Translations under genes and position numbers: made by a program
Notes under the pieces: model-generated
What the model was told of the DNA's origin: nothing
Database searches by the model: none
The model's input: only the letters and a program-made list of their open reading frames with translations
Shown here: positions 28,159 through 35,679 of the stretch, piece after piece
How the letters are laid out: each line of letters starts with the position of its first letter
Position numbering within the stretch: the stretch's first letter is position 1
NCBI RefSeq assembly: GCF_003719295.1
Contig: NZ_RFLW01000001.1
Span: 1,196,955 to 1,260,954 of the forward strand
DNA length: 64,000 nucleotides
Direction: 5' to 3'
DNA from: Haliea alexandrii
GTDB lineage: Bacteria > Pseudomonadota > Gammaproteobacteria > Pseudomonadales > Halieaceae

Positions 28159-29073
28159 ATGGAGTTGATTCTTCACCACTTCGACATTTCCCCCTTTGCC
28201 GAGAAGATACGCCTGGCATTGGGTCTCAAGGGCTTGGCCTGGCGCTCGGTGGAAATTCCATTGGTGATGCCGAAGCCCGATCTCACCGCGCTGACAGGCG
28301 GTTACCGGAAAACGCCAGTGCTGCAGATTGGGGCGGATATCTACTGCGACACACAGTGCATCGCGCGCGAGCTGGAAGCACGCTTTCCTGCGCAGCGGAC
28401 GCTGTTTCCCGGGGGCAGCGAGGGTATCTGCCTCGCCCTGTCGGCCTGGAGTGACGGTCAGTTCTTCCGCCCCGGTGCGGGCTTGTCCATGGGCACCAAC
28501 GACGGGCTGCCGGAGGCGATCCTGCAGGACCGCAAGGCATTCTTCAATTTCCTCGACTTCAGTACGCTGGATGCGCAGCTGCCACACCTCTATGCGGGTT
28601 TTGGCGCGCAGCTGCAGCTGCTGGATACCGCGTTGGCTGACGGCCGACCTTATATTCTAGGTGACGCCCCCTCATGGGCGGATATTCTCGGCTATTTCCC
28701 GGTGTGGATGTGCCGGGGCAACATCCGTGATGGTGCGGCGTTACTTGCGCGCTACAGCACCATTGTCGCTTGGGAGCAGCGCGTGCAGGCCTTTGGCCAC
28801 GGCAGGCGTACTGAACTGGACGCGGAATCAGCACTCGCTATTGCACGTAGCGCCGCGTCGACGGTTGTGCCGGACGTCTCTGCCGCACACCTGTCCGGTC
28901 TGCAGCAGGGCAGTGCGGTCACCGTCACGCCAGAGGATTACGGCTCGGTGCCGGTCGCGGGGGAGCTCGTGCGGCTTACCGGTCGGGATGTTGCTATTCG
29001 TCGAACTGATTCGAGAGCCGGGGAAGTCGTCGTGCACTTTCCTCGCGCTGGCTATCGCGTGGAGAACGTGTGA
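28159..29073 (+). CDS. Glutathione S-transferase-like protein with C-terminal extension
   Basis: A 304-residue protein. The N-terminal thioredoxin-fold GST domain (residues 1-80) has HHFDISPFAEKIRLALGLKGL and GGYRKTPVLQIG. The helical C-terminal domain reaches about residue 225. About 70 further residues (from VVPDVSAAHLSG) are predicted beta-rich and are not part of a standard GST of 200-230 aa. Possible roles are glutathione addition, isomerisation or ether/epoxide opening. It overlaps the following quinohemoprotein gene. Confidence 0.8.
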   Translation: MELILHHFDISPFAEKIRLALGLKGLAWRSVEIPLVMPKPDLTALTGGYRKTPVLQIGADIYCDTQCIARELEARFPAQRTLFPGGSEGICLALSAWSDGQFFRPGAGLSMGTNDGLPEAILQDRKAFFNFLDFSTLDAQLPHLYAGFGAQLQLLDTALADGRPYILGDAPSWADILGYFPVWMCRGNIRDGAALLARYSTIVAWEQRVQAFGHGRRTELDAESALAIARSAASTVVPDVSAAHLSGLQQGSAVTVTPEDYGSVPVAGELVRLTGRDVAIRRTDSRAGEVVVHFPRAGYRVENV

Positions 29074-30923
29074 TGAAAAACGGTTTATCTAACCTGGTAC
29101 TGTCCCTGGTGCTGGCCGCGCCACTCGCGGGGGCAGAGGTCCCCGCACCGGCGGAGCCGGATGGCGCTGCGCTGTATCAGCAGCATTGTGCCAGCTGTCA
29201 CGAGGGGGGGGTGGCCAAGGCGCCTCAATTGAGCCTGCTGCAGATCATGCCGCCAACATCGATTCTTCGCGCCATGCAGGGCGGCGTGATGCAAACACAG
29301 GCCGCGGCGATGACAGACCAGCAACAGCGTCGACTGGCCGAGCATATTTCCGGGCACAGCCTGTCGGAAGCCACCATGGCGAGTGCTGCGCCCCAATGCA
29401 GTGCCGAACGCTCCGCGTTTGATTTCGCTGCACGGCCGGATACGGCGGGCTGGGGTGTGAACCTTGGCAATCATCGTTTTTACGATCGCGATCTGGCGGG
29501 TCTTGCCGCAACGGACATGAGCCAGCTTGAGCTCAAGTGGGCCTTCGCTTTCCCCGGTGCCCTGCGGGCTCGTTCGCAACCGGCGATCGCGGGGGGTGCC
29601 CTGTATATTGGCAGTCAGGACGGCACGGTATATGCGCTCGACAAGGACACCGGCTGCATCCGCTGGCGCTTTTCCACTGTGGCCGAAGTGCGCAACGGTA
29701 TCGTGGTGGCTGACTGGGAGCCCGACAGCAAAACGCCGCCGCTGCTTTACTTCGGCGATCTCGTGGGGAATGTTTATGCGCTCAACGCGGTTACCGGTGA
29801 GCTCGCCTGGCGCGACCGACCCGATGACCACCCGAGCCTGACATTGACCGCATCGCCCGCCTTGTACGATGGCCGGCTTTACGTGCCACTGTCGTCGCTC
29901 GAAGTGACCGCGGCGGCCGATCCCGGCTATGCCTGCTGCACGTTCCGCGGCGGCGTTGCCGTCTATGACGCGCACAGTGGTGAGAAGCTGCTCACCAGTT
30001 ACACCATTGCAGAGCCGCCTGCGGTCGTCGGCAAGAACGCGGCGGGTACAGACCGCATTGCACCCTCTGGCTCGCCGGTGTGGAACACCCCGGCCCTGGA
30101 TGTAGAGCGCGGGGTGATGTACGTGGGCACGGGCGAGAACTACTCCTCACCGGCCAATGACACCAGTGACGCCATTATTGCCCTGAGCCTGAAGGATGGC
30201 GCCATCGTCTGGAGCCAGCAGATGACGGTCGGTGACGCCTGGAACATGGGCTGCGAAACAGAAGAGCGCATCAACTGCCCGCCGGAGGATGGCCCCGACT
30301 ATGACTTCGGTGCGGCAACTGTGCTGGTCACAACGTCCGAGGGACGCGATCTGGTGCTCGCCGGCCAGAAGTCGGGTGATGTCTATGCACTCGACCCGGA
30401 TCGTGGCGGTGCCATTGTCTGGCAGAAGAAGCTGGGGCGTGGCGGGATTCAGGGCGGCGTGCATTTCGGTATGGCGGTCGAGGGTGATGTGCTCTATGTG
30501 CCGATATCGGACTTCGACGGTGGCCCGCGCTGGCCCGGTGAGCCCCTCCCGGGCATGTACGCTGTGGATATCCGCAGTGGCAAGGTGCTCTGGTACACCC
30601 GTGCGGAGGATACGTGTGAGGGGCGCGAGTTCTGCCAGCCCGGCCTTTCTGCCGCGGCATCAGCCATCGAGGGCGGGGTGATTGCCGGCGCCATGGACGG
30701 TGTACTGCGCGTTTACGACAAGGCAACGGGCGAGGTGCTCTGGTCCTACGACAGTGTACGTGAGTTCTCGACCACGGATGGCGGCACGGCCCAAGGCGGC
30801 TCGTTCGGCGGTGCTGCCGGCCCCGTGTTCAGCGATGGCATGATGTTTGTAAACTCCGGTTACGGTATCTATTTTCATATGCCCGGGAACGTGTTCCTGG
30901 CATTTGGCCCCAAATCCCCCTGA
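29073..30923 (+). CDS. PVADH-like quinohemoprotein 1
   Basis: A protein of about 616 aa. It has a signal peptide cut near residue 21, a haem c motif CASCH (about residues 39-43), then a PQQ-type beta-propeller. Diagnostic segments shared with polyvinyl-alcohol dehydrogenase are the adjacent cysteines in CCTFRGG, SPVWNTP followed by YVGTGENYSSPA, and AGQKSGDVYALDPD. It should oxidise a secondary alcohol in the periplasm and pass electrons to its own haem. ATG at 29073 (TGATG overlap with the GST stop) has GGAGA seven bases upstream; the GTG at 29070 is less likely. It is the last gene of the motif B operon. Confidence 0.87.
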   Translation: MKNGLSNLVLSLVLAAPLAGAEVPAPAEPDGAALYQQHCASCHEGGVAKAPQLSLLQIMPPTSILRAMQGGVMQTQAAAMTDQQQRRLAEHISGHSLSEATMASAAPQCSAERSAFDFAARPDTAGWGVNLGNHRFYDRDLAGLAATDMSQLELKWAFAFPGALRARSQPAIAGGALYIGSQDGTVYALDKDTGCIRWRFSTVAEVRNGIVVADWEPDSKTPPLLYFGDLVGNVYALNAVTGELAWRDRPDDHPSLTLTASPALYDGRLYVPLSSLEVTAAADPGYACCTFRGGVAVYDAHSGEKLLTSYTIAEPPAVVGKNAAGTDRIAPSGSPVWNTPALDVERGVMYVGTGENYSSPANDTSDAIIALSLKDGAIVWSQQMTVGDAWNMGCETEERINCPPEDGPDYDFGAATVLVTTSEGRDLVLAGQKSGDVYALDPDRGGAIVWQKKLGRGGIQGGVHFGMAVEGDVLYVPISDFDGGPRWPGEPLPGMYAVDIRSGKVLWYTRAEDTCEGREFCQPGLSAAASAIEGGVIAGAMDGVLRVYDKATGEVLWSYDSVREFSTTDGGTAQGGSFGGAAGPVFSDGMMFVNSGYGIYFHMPGNVFLAFGPKSP

Positions 30924-31058
30924 GTTCTGCCGTCGGCGCGGCACGGCTGCGTCGGCGTATTCCTCTCAAGTGGACTCTGCGCGTCGGCGCGACAGCGCTA
31001 CGCGCGCCCGTGTGACTTATTACCCAATTTCCGCGCCGATGGCAGCTGTCGTCAATGC

Positions 31059-31103
31059 TTGACTCGCCTTTAAATATCACTACACTTGCTAGACGCAAAC
31101 AAG
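31059..31103 (+). promoter_or_regulatory. Motif A promoter/operator 2
   Basis: TTGACT (31059-31064), a 16-base spacer, TACACT (31081-31086) merging into CTTGCTAGACGCAAACAAG (31085-31103). This is the same layout, spacing and operator as at 15208-15252, with only two operator differences. It drives the SnoaL/TonB-receptor operon. The preceding 135 bases of the gap contain three copies of CGTCGGCG but no terminator that I can define. Confidence 0.68.
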
Positions 31104-31177
31104 CTAATTGCATTCGACCGCATCGAGCAATGGCTGAGCGCAAAAATAGTAATGATAAAAATGGCAAGAGGTAGGGC

Positions 31178-31663
31178 ATGCGCGAGAATCGCGACACGCT
31201 GGTGGCATTGGCCGCGCGGGTGGACGAGCTGGAGAGTCGACAACACATTGTCGATCTCACTTCCGAGTATTGTCACGGCTTCGACAAACGCGATTTCGAT
31301 CGTTTCCTCGCCATCTGGAGCGAGGATTGCGTGTGGAACATCGGTCCACCCTTCGGCACGTTTCGTGGCCACGCCGGCATTCACGAAGCGGTTCAGGGCG
31401 TTCTCTGGCCTGCATGGCAGGAATCACACCACCTGTCGACCAATCATATCGTACGCTTTCAGGATGCTGACAACGCGACCTGCGTGTGTGATGTGGACTG
31501 CATCGGTACGCTGACCGGCGACACCGACTGTCAGATGGTCGGCGCAACCTACAGTGACACCCTGCAGCGCAGGGCGGGACGCTGGTTGATTATCCAGCGC
31601 GATGTACAGATTCATTATTTCAACCCCATACCCGGTGCGCCCTTGGTGCCACCGCAAGGCTGA
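31178..31663 (+). CDS. SnoaL/NTF2-like protein 2
   Basis: A 161-residue SnoaL_4-type protein with VDELESRQHIVDLTSEYCHGFDKRDFDRFLAIWSEDCVW, a central HAGIHEAVQG and a C-terminal strand set. This is the NTF2-like fold used by cyclases, isomerases and dehydratases. It has no signal peptide. It is the first gene after motif A promoter 2 and is followed by a TonB-dependent receptor gene and another SnoaL gene, so the fold probably serves the same substrate pathway. Confidence 0.78.
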   Translation: MRENRDTLVALAARVDELESRQHIVDLTSEYCHGFDKRDFDRFLAIWSEDCVWNIGPPFGTFRGHAGIHEAVQGVLWPAWQESHHLSTNHIVRFQDADNATCVCDVDCIGTLTGDTDCQMVGATYSDTLQRRAGRWLIIQRDVQIHYFNPIPGAPLVPPQG

Positions 31664-31727
31664 AAGAGGCCTTGGCTCATTCGTAAACGGTAGATAACGA
31701 TTAACAAACCCGTCGAGGAGACGTTCC

Positions 31728-33974
31728 ATGAAGACACAACGCAGCATGATGTTTGCCGCCATCGCCGCAGCCACGGTGGGCGTTTCCGCGCCCACCGTGG
31801 TTTCGGCAGCCCCTGGTGTGCTGGAAGAAATAACGGTGACCGCGCGCAAGCGTGAAGAGAGCATGCAGGATGTGGGCCTGGCGGTCAGCGCCTTGAGCGA
31901 GACCGAGATCCAGCGACAGTTTGCACGGGATATTCAGGACCTCGCCAACATCGCGCCCAACGTGATCATCGATGACACAGGCCAGGGCCCTGGTGGTACG
32001 GCCGCTATTTACATTCGCGGTGTGGGTATTGCTGACCTGGAGAAAAACTTCGACCCCGCGGTGGGCGTGAGTGTTGACGGCGTGTTCCTTGGCTCGAATG
32101 CCGGCGCCCTGTTGCGCGGTATCGATATCGCCCGGGTCGAAGTATTGCGCGGCCCGCAGGGCACGCTGTTTGGCCGTAACACGGTGGGCGGCCTGATCAA
32201 CATTACGCGTACCCAGCCTACCGGTGAACTGGGTGGCCGTTTCCGCGCGGGCGTGGAGAACTTCGACACGTACTATGTTGACGGTATCTTCAACTTTGCG
32301 GTCACTGATGATCTTGCCATCAAGCTGACTGGCGCGAAGCGTGACCAGGGCGAAGGCTACTATGACAACGTCACCGTGCGTGGCGATCAGGGGCGTCAGG
32401 ACTACGAGTCCCTGGGTTTCAACGCGCTCTGGAACGCAACCGATACGCTGGAACTCGAGTACAGCTACACCATGGAGCGGTTGGACCAGGACACGCCTGC
32501 ACTGGTCAACGCCACGCGCCCCGATCAGCTATTCTGCGTGGCTTACGGCTATTGTTCACCCAGTGTTGATTCAACTATTACTGGCGACCGCAACGGTGTC
32601 GCTGGCGGTGGTGGCCGCCCGCCAACGCCGCCCAGCTTTGAGACCAACATTACGCCGGTAGATGCGGTCGACGATTCCTTCATGGATGCGTTCTTCGATA
32701 CCGACACACACATTCTGGAGGCGCGCTGGGAAATCAGTGATGCCCTGCGCTTTGACTACATCTATGGTTCTTGGGAGTCCGATGAAGCGAGTCTGCAGGA
32801 TTGGGACGGTACACCTGAATTGCTCTATCACACGGACCGCCCCGGCGAGTTTGAGCAACAGAGTCATGAGCTGCGCCTCACCTACGACAACGGCGGCGCG
32901 TTTAATGTAGTCGGTGGCCTTTTCTTCTGGGATTCCGAGTACGAAAGCCGTATGCGCAGCTACATCGGCTTCGCCGTGCCCGGCGTCATTCTCGACATTC
33001 CCCAGACCACGCAGCAGGAAACAGAGTCCGTAGCGGCCTTCTTCGAGGCAGACTACCGTTTCGCTGACCAGTGGGTACTGACGGTGGGTGGTCGTTATAC
33101 GGAAGATGAGAAAACGTCACGTCAGTTCGGTGAAGTGAACACCATTCCCGGACAGCACCCGACAGAGAAGTGGGACGAGTTCACGCCTAAACTGGGCCTG
33201 CGCTACAACATGACAGACGATGTGATGTTCTACGCCACCTACTCCAAGGGCTATCGCGCCGGTGGTTTCAACGGCCGTGTGGCGAGCCTTGAAGAAGCGA
33301 TCCAGCCTTACGATCCCGAAACCATCGACAACTATGAAATCGGGGTGAAGAGTGAGTTACTGGAGAACAGGCTGCGCCTCAACGCCACGATCTTCACCAT
33401 GGATTACAAGGACAAGCAGGAAGAACTGCAGTTGCCCTCGAATGAAACGGATACCGGACAAAAGACCGTGGTAATCAACCCGTCTTCGGCAACCATTCAG
33501 GGCATTGAGCTGGAAATGCAGGCCTACCTGAACGAGAACCTGAGCATCCGGGCTAACCTCGGTTACCTTGACTCCGAGTACGATGACTTCGTCTACACCG
33601 ACGTCGAAGGTTCGATAACTGACTTGAGTGGCCTGGAGTTCCGTCGGGCTCCCGAGTTCACCGGTACCGTCGATGCGACGTATGAGTGGGACGTAGCAGG
33701 CGGCAATGCCTGGGTTCGCGGCGCCTACCGTTACATTGGCTCGCACTTCACTAATGCCACCAACAACGCTGAGCTGGCAAACGACAGCCAGGGCATCGTC
33801 GACGCCTCGGTGAACTATGCCGTCAACAACCTGACGTTCAGCCTGTTTGGCCGCAACCTGACGGATGAAGATGGGTACACGCATGGCTACGAAGTGGCGG
33901 GGCTCTGGTCCTATGCTGCGACTCGCCCACCGCGTACCTACGGGTTCGAGGTGGTCTACAACTTCAACAACTGA
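31728..33974 (+). CDS. TonB-dependent outer-membrane receptor (FecA/CirA-type) 1 of island
   Basis: A 748-residue TonB-dependent receptor. The signal peptide ends near residue 27 (VVSAAP). The TonB box region is LEEITVTARKREESMQDV, followed by plug motifs IYIRGVGIADL and VEVLRGPQGTLFGRNTVGG, and the barrel ends in YGFEVVYNFNN. The sequence type is that of the large receptor family expanded in sphingomonads and marine gammaproteobacteria, where receptors sit in catabolic clusters. It likely imports the organic substrate or a derivative rather than iron; that is context inference. Confidence 0.9.
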   Translation: MKTQRSMMFAAIAAATVGVSAPTVVSAAPGVLEEITVTARKREESMQDVGLAVSALSETEIQRQFARDIQDLANIAPNVIIDDTGQGPGGTAAIYIRGVGIADLEKNFDPAVGVSVDGVFLGSNAGALLRGIDIARVEVLRGPQGTLFGRNTVGGLINITRTQPTGELGGRFRAGVENFDTYYVDGIFNFAVTDDLAIKLTGAKRDQGEGYYDNVTVRGDQGRQDYESLGFNALWNATDTLELEYSYTMERLDQDTPALVNATRPDQLFCVAYGYCSPSVDSTITGDRNGVAGGGGRPPTPPSFETNITPVDAVDDSFMDAFFDTDTHILEARWEISDALRFDYIYGSWESDEASLQDWDGTPELLYHTDRPGEFEQQSHELRLTYDNGGAFNVVGGLFFWDSEYESRMRSYIGFAVPGVILDIPQTTQQETESVAAFFEADYRFADQWVLTVGGRYTEDEKTSRQFGEVNTIPGQHPTEKWDEFTPKLGLRYNMTDDVMFYATYSKGYRAGGFNGRVASLEEAIQPYDPETIDNYEIGVKSELLENRLRLNATIFTMDYKDKQEELQLPSNETDTGQKTVVINPSSATIQGIELEMQAYLNENLSIRANLGYLDSEYDDFVYTDVEGSITDLSGLEFRRAPEFTGTVDATYEWDVAGGNAWVRGAYRYIGSHFTNATNNAELANDSQGIVDASVNYAVNNLTFSLFGRNLTDEDGYTHGYEVAGLWSYAATRPPRTYGFEVVYNFNN

Positions 33975-33983
33975 TCGTCATTC

Positions 33984-34550
33984 GTGAACGAACAGTTGCA
34001 GGAGTTACTGGCGAAGCAGGCGATCACGGAAGTGATCGTCCGCTACGCGCGGGCCCTGGACCGGATGGATGAAGCGCTGCTGCGCAGCGTCTTCCATCCC
34101 GGTTCCGAGCACCATCATTTCTACGAGGGGCCGTCGTCTGACCCTTCGCGCCCGTCTACCGCAGAGCAACCCGGTGATTTCGTCGCCTTCGCGTTAGGCG
34201 TTTTATCTGCTCACAGCCGCACCCATCACCATCTGGGTAACATCCTTGTGGAAATGGATGGCCCGGACAGGGCGCGCGCGGAAACTTATTTTACGGCCTT
34301 CCATCGCATGCGGCCTGTGGGGGACCCCTTGGCGGGTGCAGACGCCTTCGACAACGAGATGGACTACTTTGTCGGTGGCCGGTACCTGGATCATTTTGCG
34401 CTGCGTGGTGGCGAGTGGCGCATTGTGCGCCGGGTGGGCATGACCGATTGGACGCGCCTCGAGCCGGCGCAGTCGCGTGGTTTTGGCAGTATCGCAGCGG
34501 AGACCGTAGGGCAGCGTGCGCCCGACGATTATCTGTATCGCATGACATAG
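33984..34550 (+). CDS. SnoaL/NTF2-like protein 3
   Basis: A 188-residue SnoaL_4 domain protein (LLAKQAITEVIVRYARALDRMDEALLRSVFHPG) with His-rich SEHHHF and RTHHHLGN stretches and a C-terminal tail of about 30 residues. The GTG start lies nine bases after the receptor stop. Function is unknown. A weak intrinsic terminator follows, so it may end the motif A operon 2. Confidence 0.76.
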   Translation: MNEQLQELLAKQAITEVIVRYARALDRMDEALLRSVFHPGSEHHHFYEGPSSDPSRPSTAEQPGDFVAFALGVLSAHSRTHHHLGNILVEMDGPDRARAETYFTAFHRMRPVGDPLAGADAFDNEMDYFVGGRYLDHFALRGGEWRIVRRVGMTDWTRLEPAQSRGFGSIAAETVGQRAPDDYLYRMT

Positions 34551-34558
34551 AGTTTATG

Positions 34559-34579
34559 GGGCTGCGGCCCCTTTTTTTT
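34559..34579 (+). terminator. Short hairpin with T-run
   Basis: A four-base-pair stem GGGC/GCCC with loop TGCG, followed by C and eight T. The stem is short, so termination is likely partial. The SDR gene starts 28 bases later. Confidence 0.5.
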
Positions 34580-34606
34580 GCAATCTATAGTGTGGAGAAA
34601 ACAGGC

Positions 34607-35446
34607 ATGAGACTGGCGGGAAAAGTAGCATTGGTTACTGGCGCGGCGAGCGGCATTGGCGCGGCGGCGGTACAACGGTTTATCGAGGAGGGTTGCGCGG
34701 TCAGCCTGTGCGACATTCAGGAAGCCGAGGGCAACGCGCTGGCGGCCAAATATGGCGACCAGGCAATGTTCAGTTACTGCAACATCACCGATGAGGACAG
34801 CGTGAGTGCGGCCGTCGACGCAGCCATAGCACGTTTTGGCCGCCTGGATGTCATGTTCAACAGTGCGGGTATTGTTGGCTCCGTGGGCCCGGCAGCGCAA
34901 ACGCCCGGTGCCGAATGGCGTTTCACTATCGATGTGTTGTTGAACGGCGCCTTCTACTGCGCCAAGCACGCGGCGCGGGTAATGCAGCCTCAGGGTTCGG
35001 GCTCGATAATCAGCATGGCGAGCACGGCCGGCATCATGGGCGGCCTTGGGCCGCATGCCTATACCGCAGCCAAGCACGGGGTTGTCGGACTGACCAAGAA
35101 TCTCGCTGCCGAACTCGCCGCCAGCAACGTGCGCGTGAATGCCATTGCAGCGGCTTCGATGGCGACACCGATGGTTGCCAGTGTGCTCACGGGTGATCCG
35201 GGCAAGATCGACGAGGCCAAGAGGATTCTCGCAGATGCTTCACCGCTGCGCGGACGTCCGGGCCTGGCGGAAGATGTCGCCAACGCCGCACTGTGGCTGG
35301 CGAGCGACGAGTCGGGCTATACCACGGGCCACACCCTGACTACAGATGCGGGTTTCACGGTTGGGGCGACCGCGGCGGGACCCGCGTTCGCAGAATATCA
35401 GCCAATTATTCGCGAGGCAGGCAAGTCGGGGCTGCCAGGTAGTTAG
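34607..35446 (+). CDS. SDR-family oxidoreductase
   Basis: A 279-residue classical SDR beginning MRLAGKVALVTGAASGIG. It has NSAG, Ser in SMAST, the YTAAK catalytic pair 13 residues after the Ser, and a C-terminal extension of about 30 residues after the TDAGFTVG segment. All catalytic residues are present. The ATG at 34607 follows GGAG, and earlier starts would place the upstream SnoaL/terminator region in the protein. It probably oxidises an alcohol in the catabolic route. Confidence 0.88.
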   Translation: MRLAGKVALVTGAASGIGAAAVQRFIEEGCAVSLCDIQEAEGNALAAKYGDQAMFSYCNITDEDSVSAAVDAAIARFGRLDVMFNSAGIVGSVGPAAQTPGAEWRFTIDVLLNGAFYCAKHAARVMQPQGSGSIISMASTAGIMGGLGPHAYTAAKHGVVGLTKNLAAELAASNVRVNAIAAASMATPMVASVLTGDPGKIDEAKRILADASPLRGRPGLAEDVANAALWLASDESGYTTGHTLTTDAGFTVGATAAGPAFAEYQPIIREAGKSGLPGS

Positions 35447-35526
35447 CTGTAAACACGCGCGAAGTCTGGCGCGTCCGGCCTGCTCGTTCCGGTCAGGGGG
35501 CGGGCCAATGCGCCGCCTAAAAAAAC

Positions 35527-35592
35527 TTGAATACTTTTCAAAAACTGCTTGCCTGGAATCGTTGTTTTGAATTATTGTTAAGATCAAGCAAG
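35527..35592 (+). promoter_or_regulatory. Motif B site 2 and degenerate motif A site upstream of TonB receptor
   Basis: TTGAA-TACTT-TTCAA at 35527-35541 has the motif B arms and spacing. ATTGTTAAGATCAAGCAAG at 35574-35592 keeps the motif A half-sites (TTGTT and RCAAG) with a changed centre. No clear -35/-10 pair is evident. The rest of the 233-base gap before 35680 shows only AT-rich DNA and a GAGGG ribosome-binding site. Confidence 0.45.
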
Positions 35593-35679
35593 TGCTGATT
35601 CGCATAACCCAATAATCGCGAACGGCTACAGCTATACCTCACAATAATCCGGTATATATAAGATAAGAGAGGGAAGTCG

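Noticed and set aside
30930-30990. Three copies of CGTCGGCG as a possible repeat array
   Set aside because: Spacing is irregular and the unit is only eight bases; no CRISPR-like or iteron structure follows.
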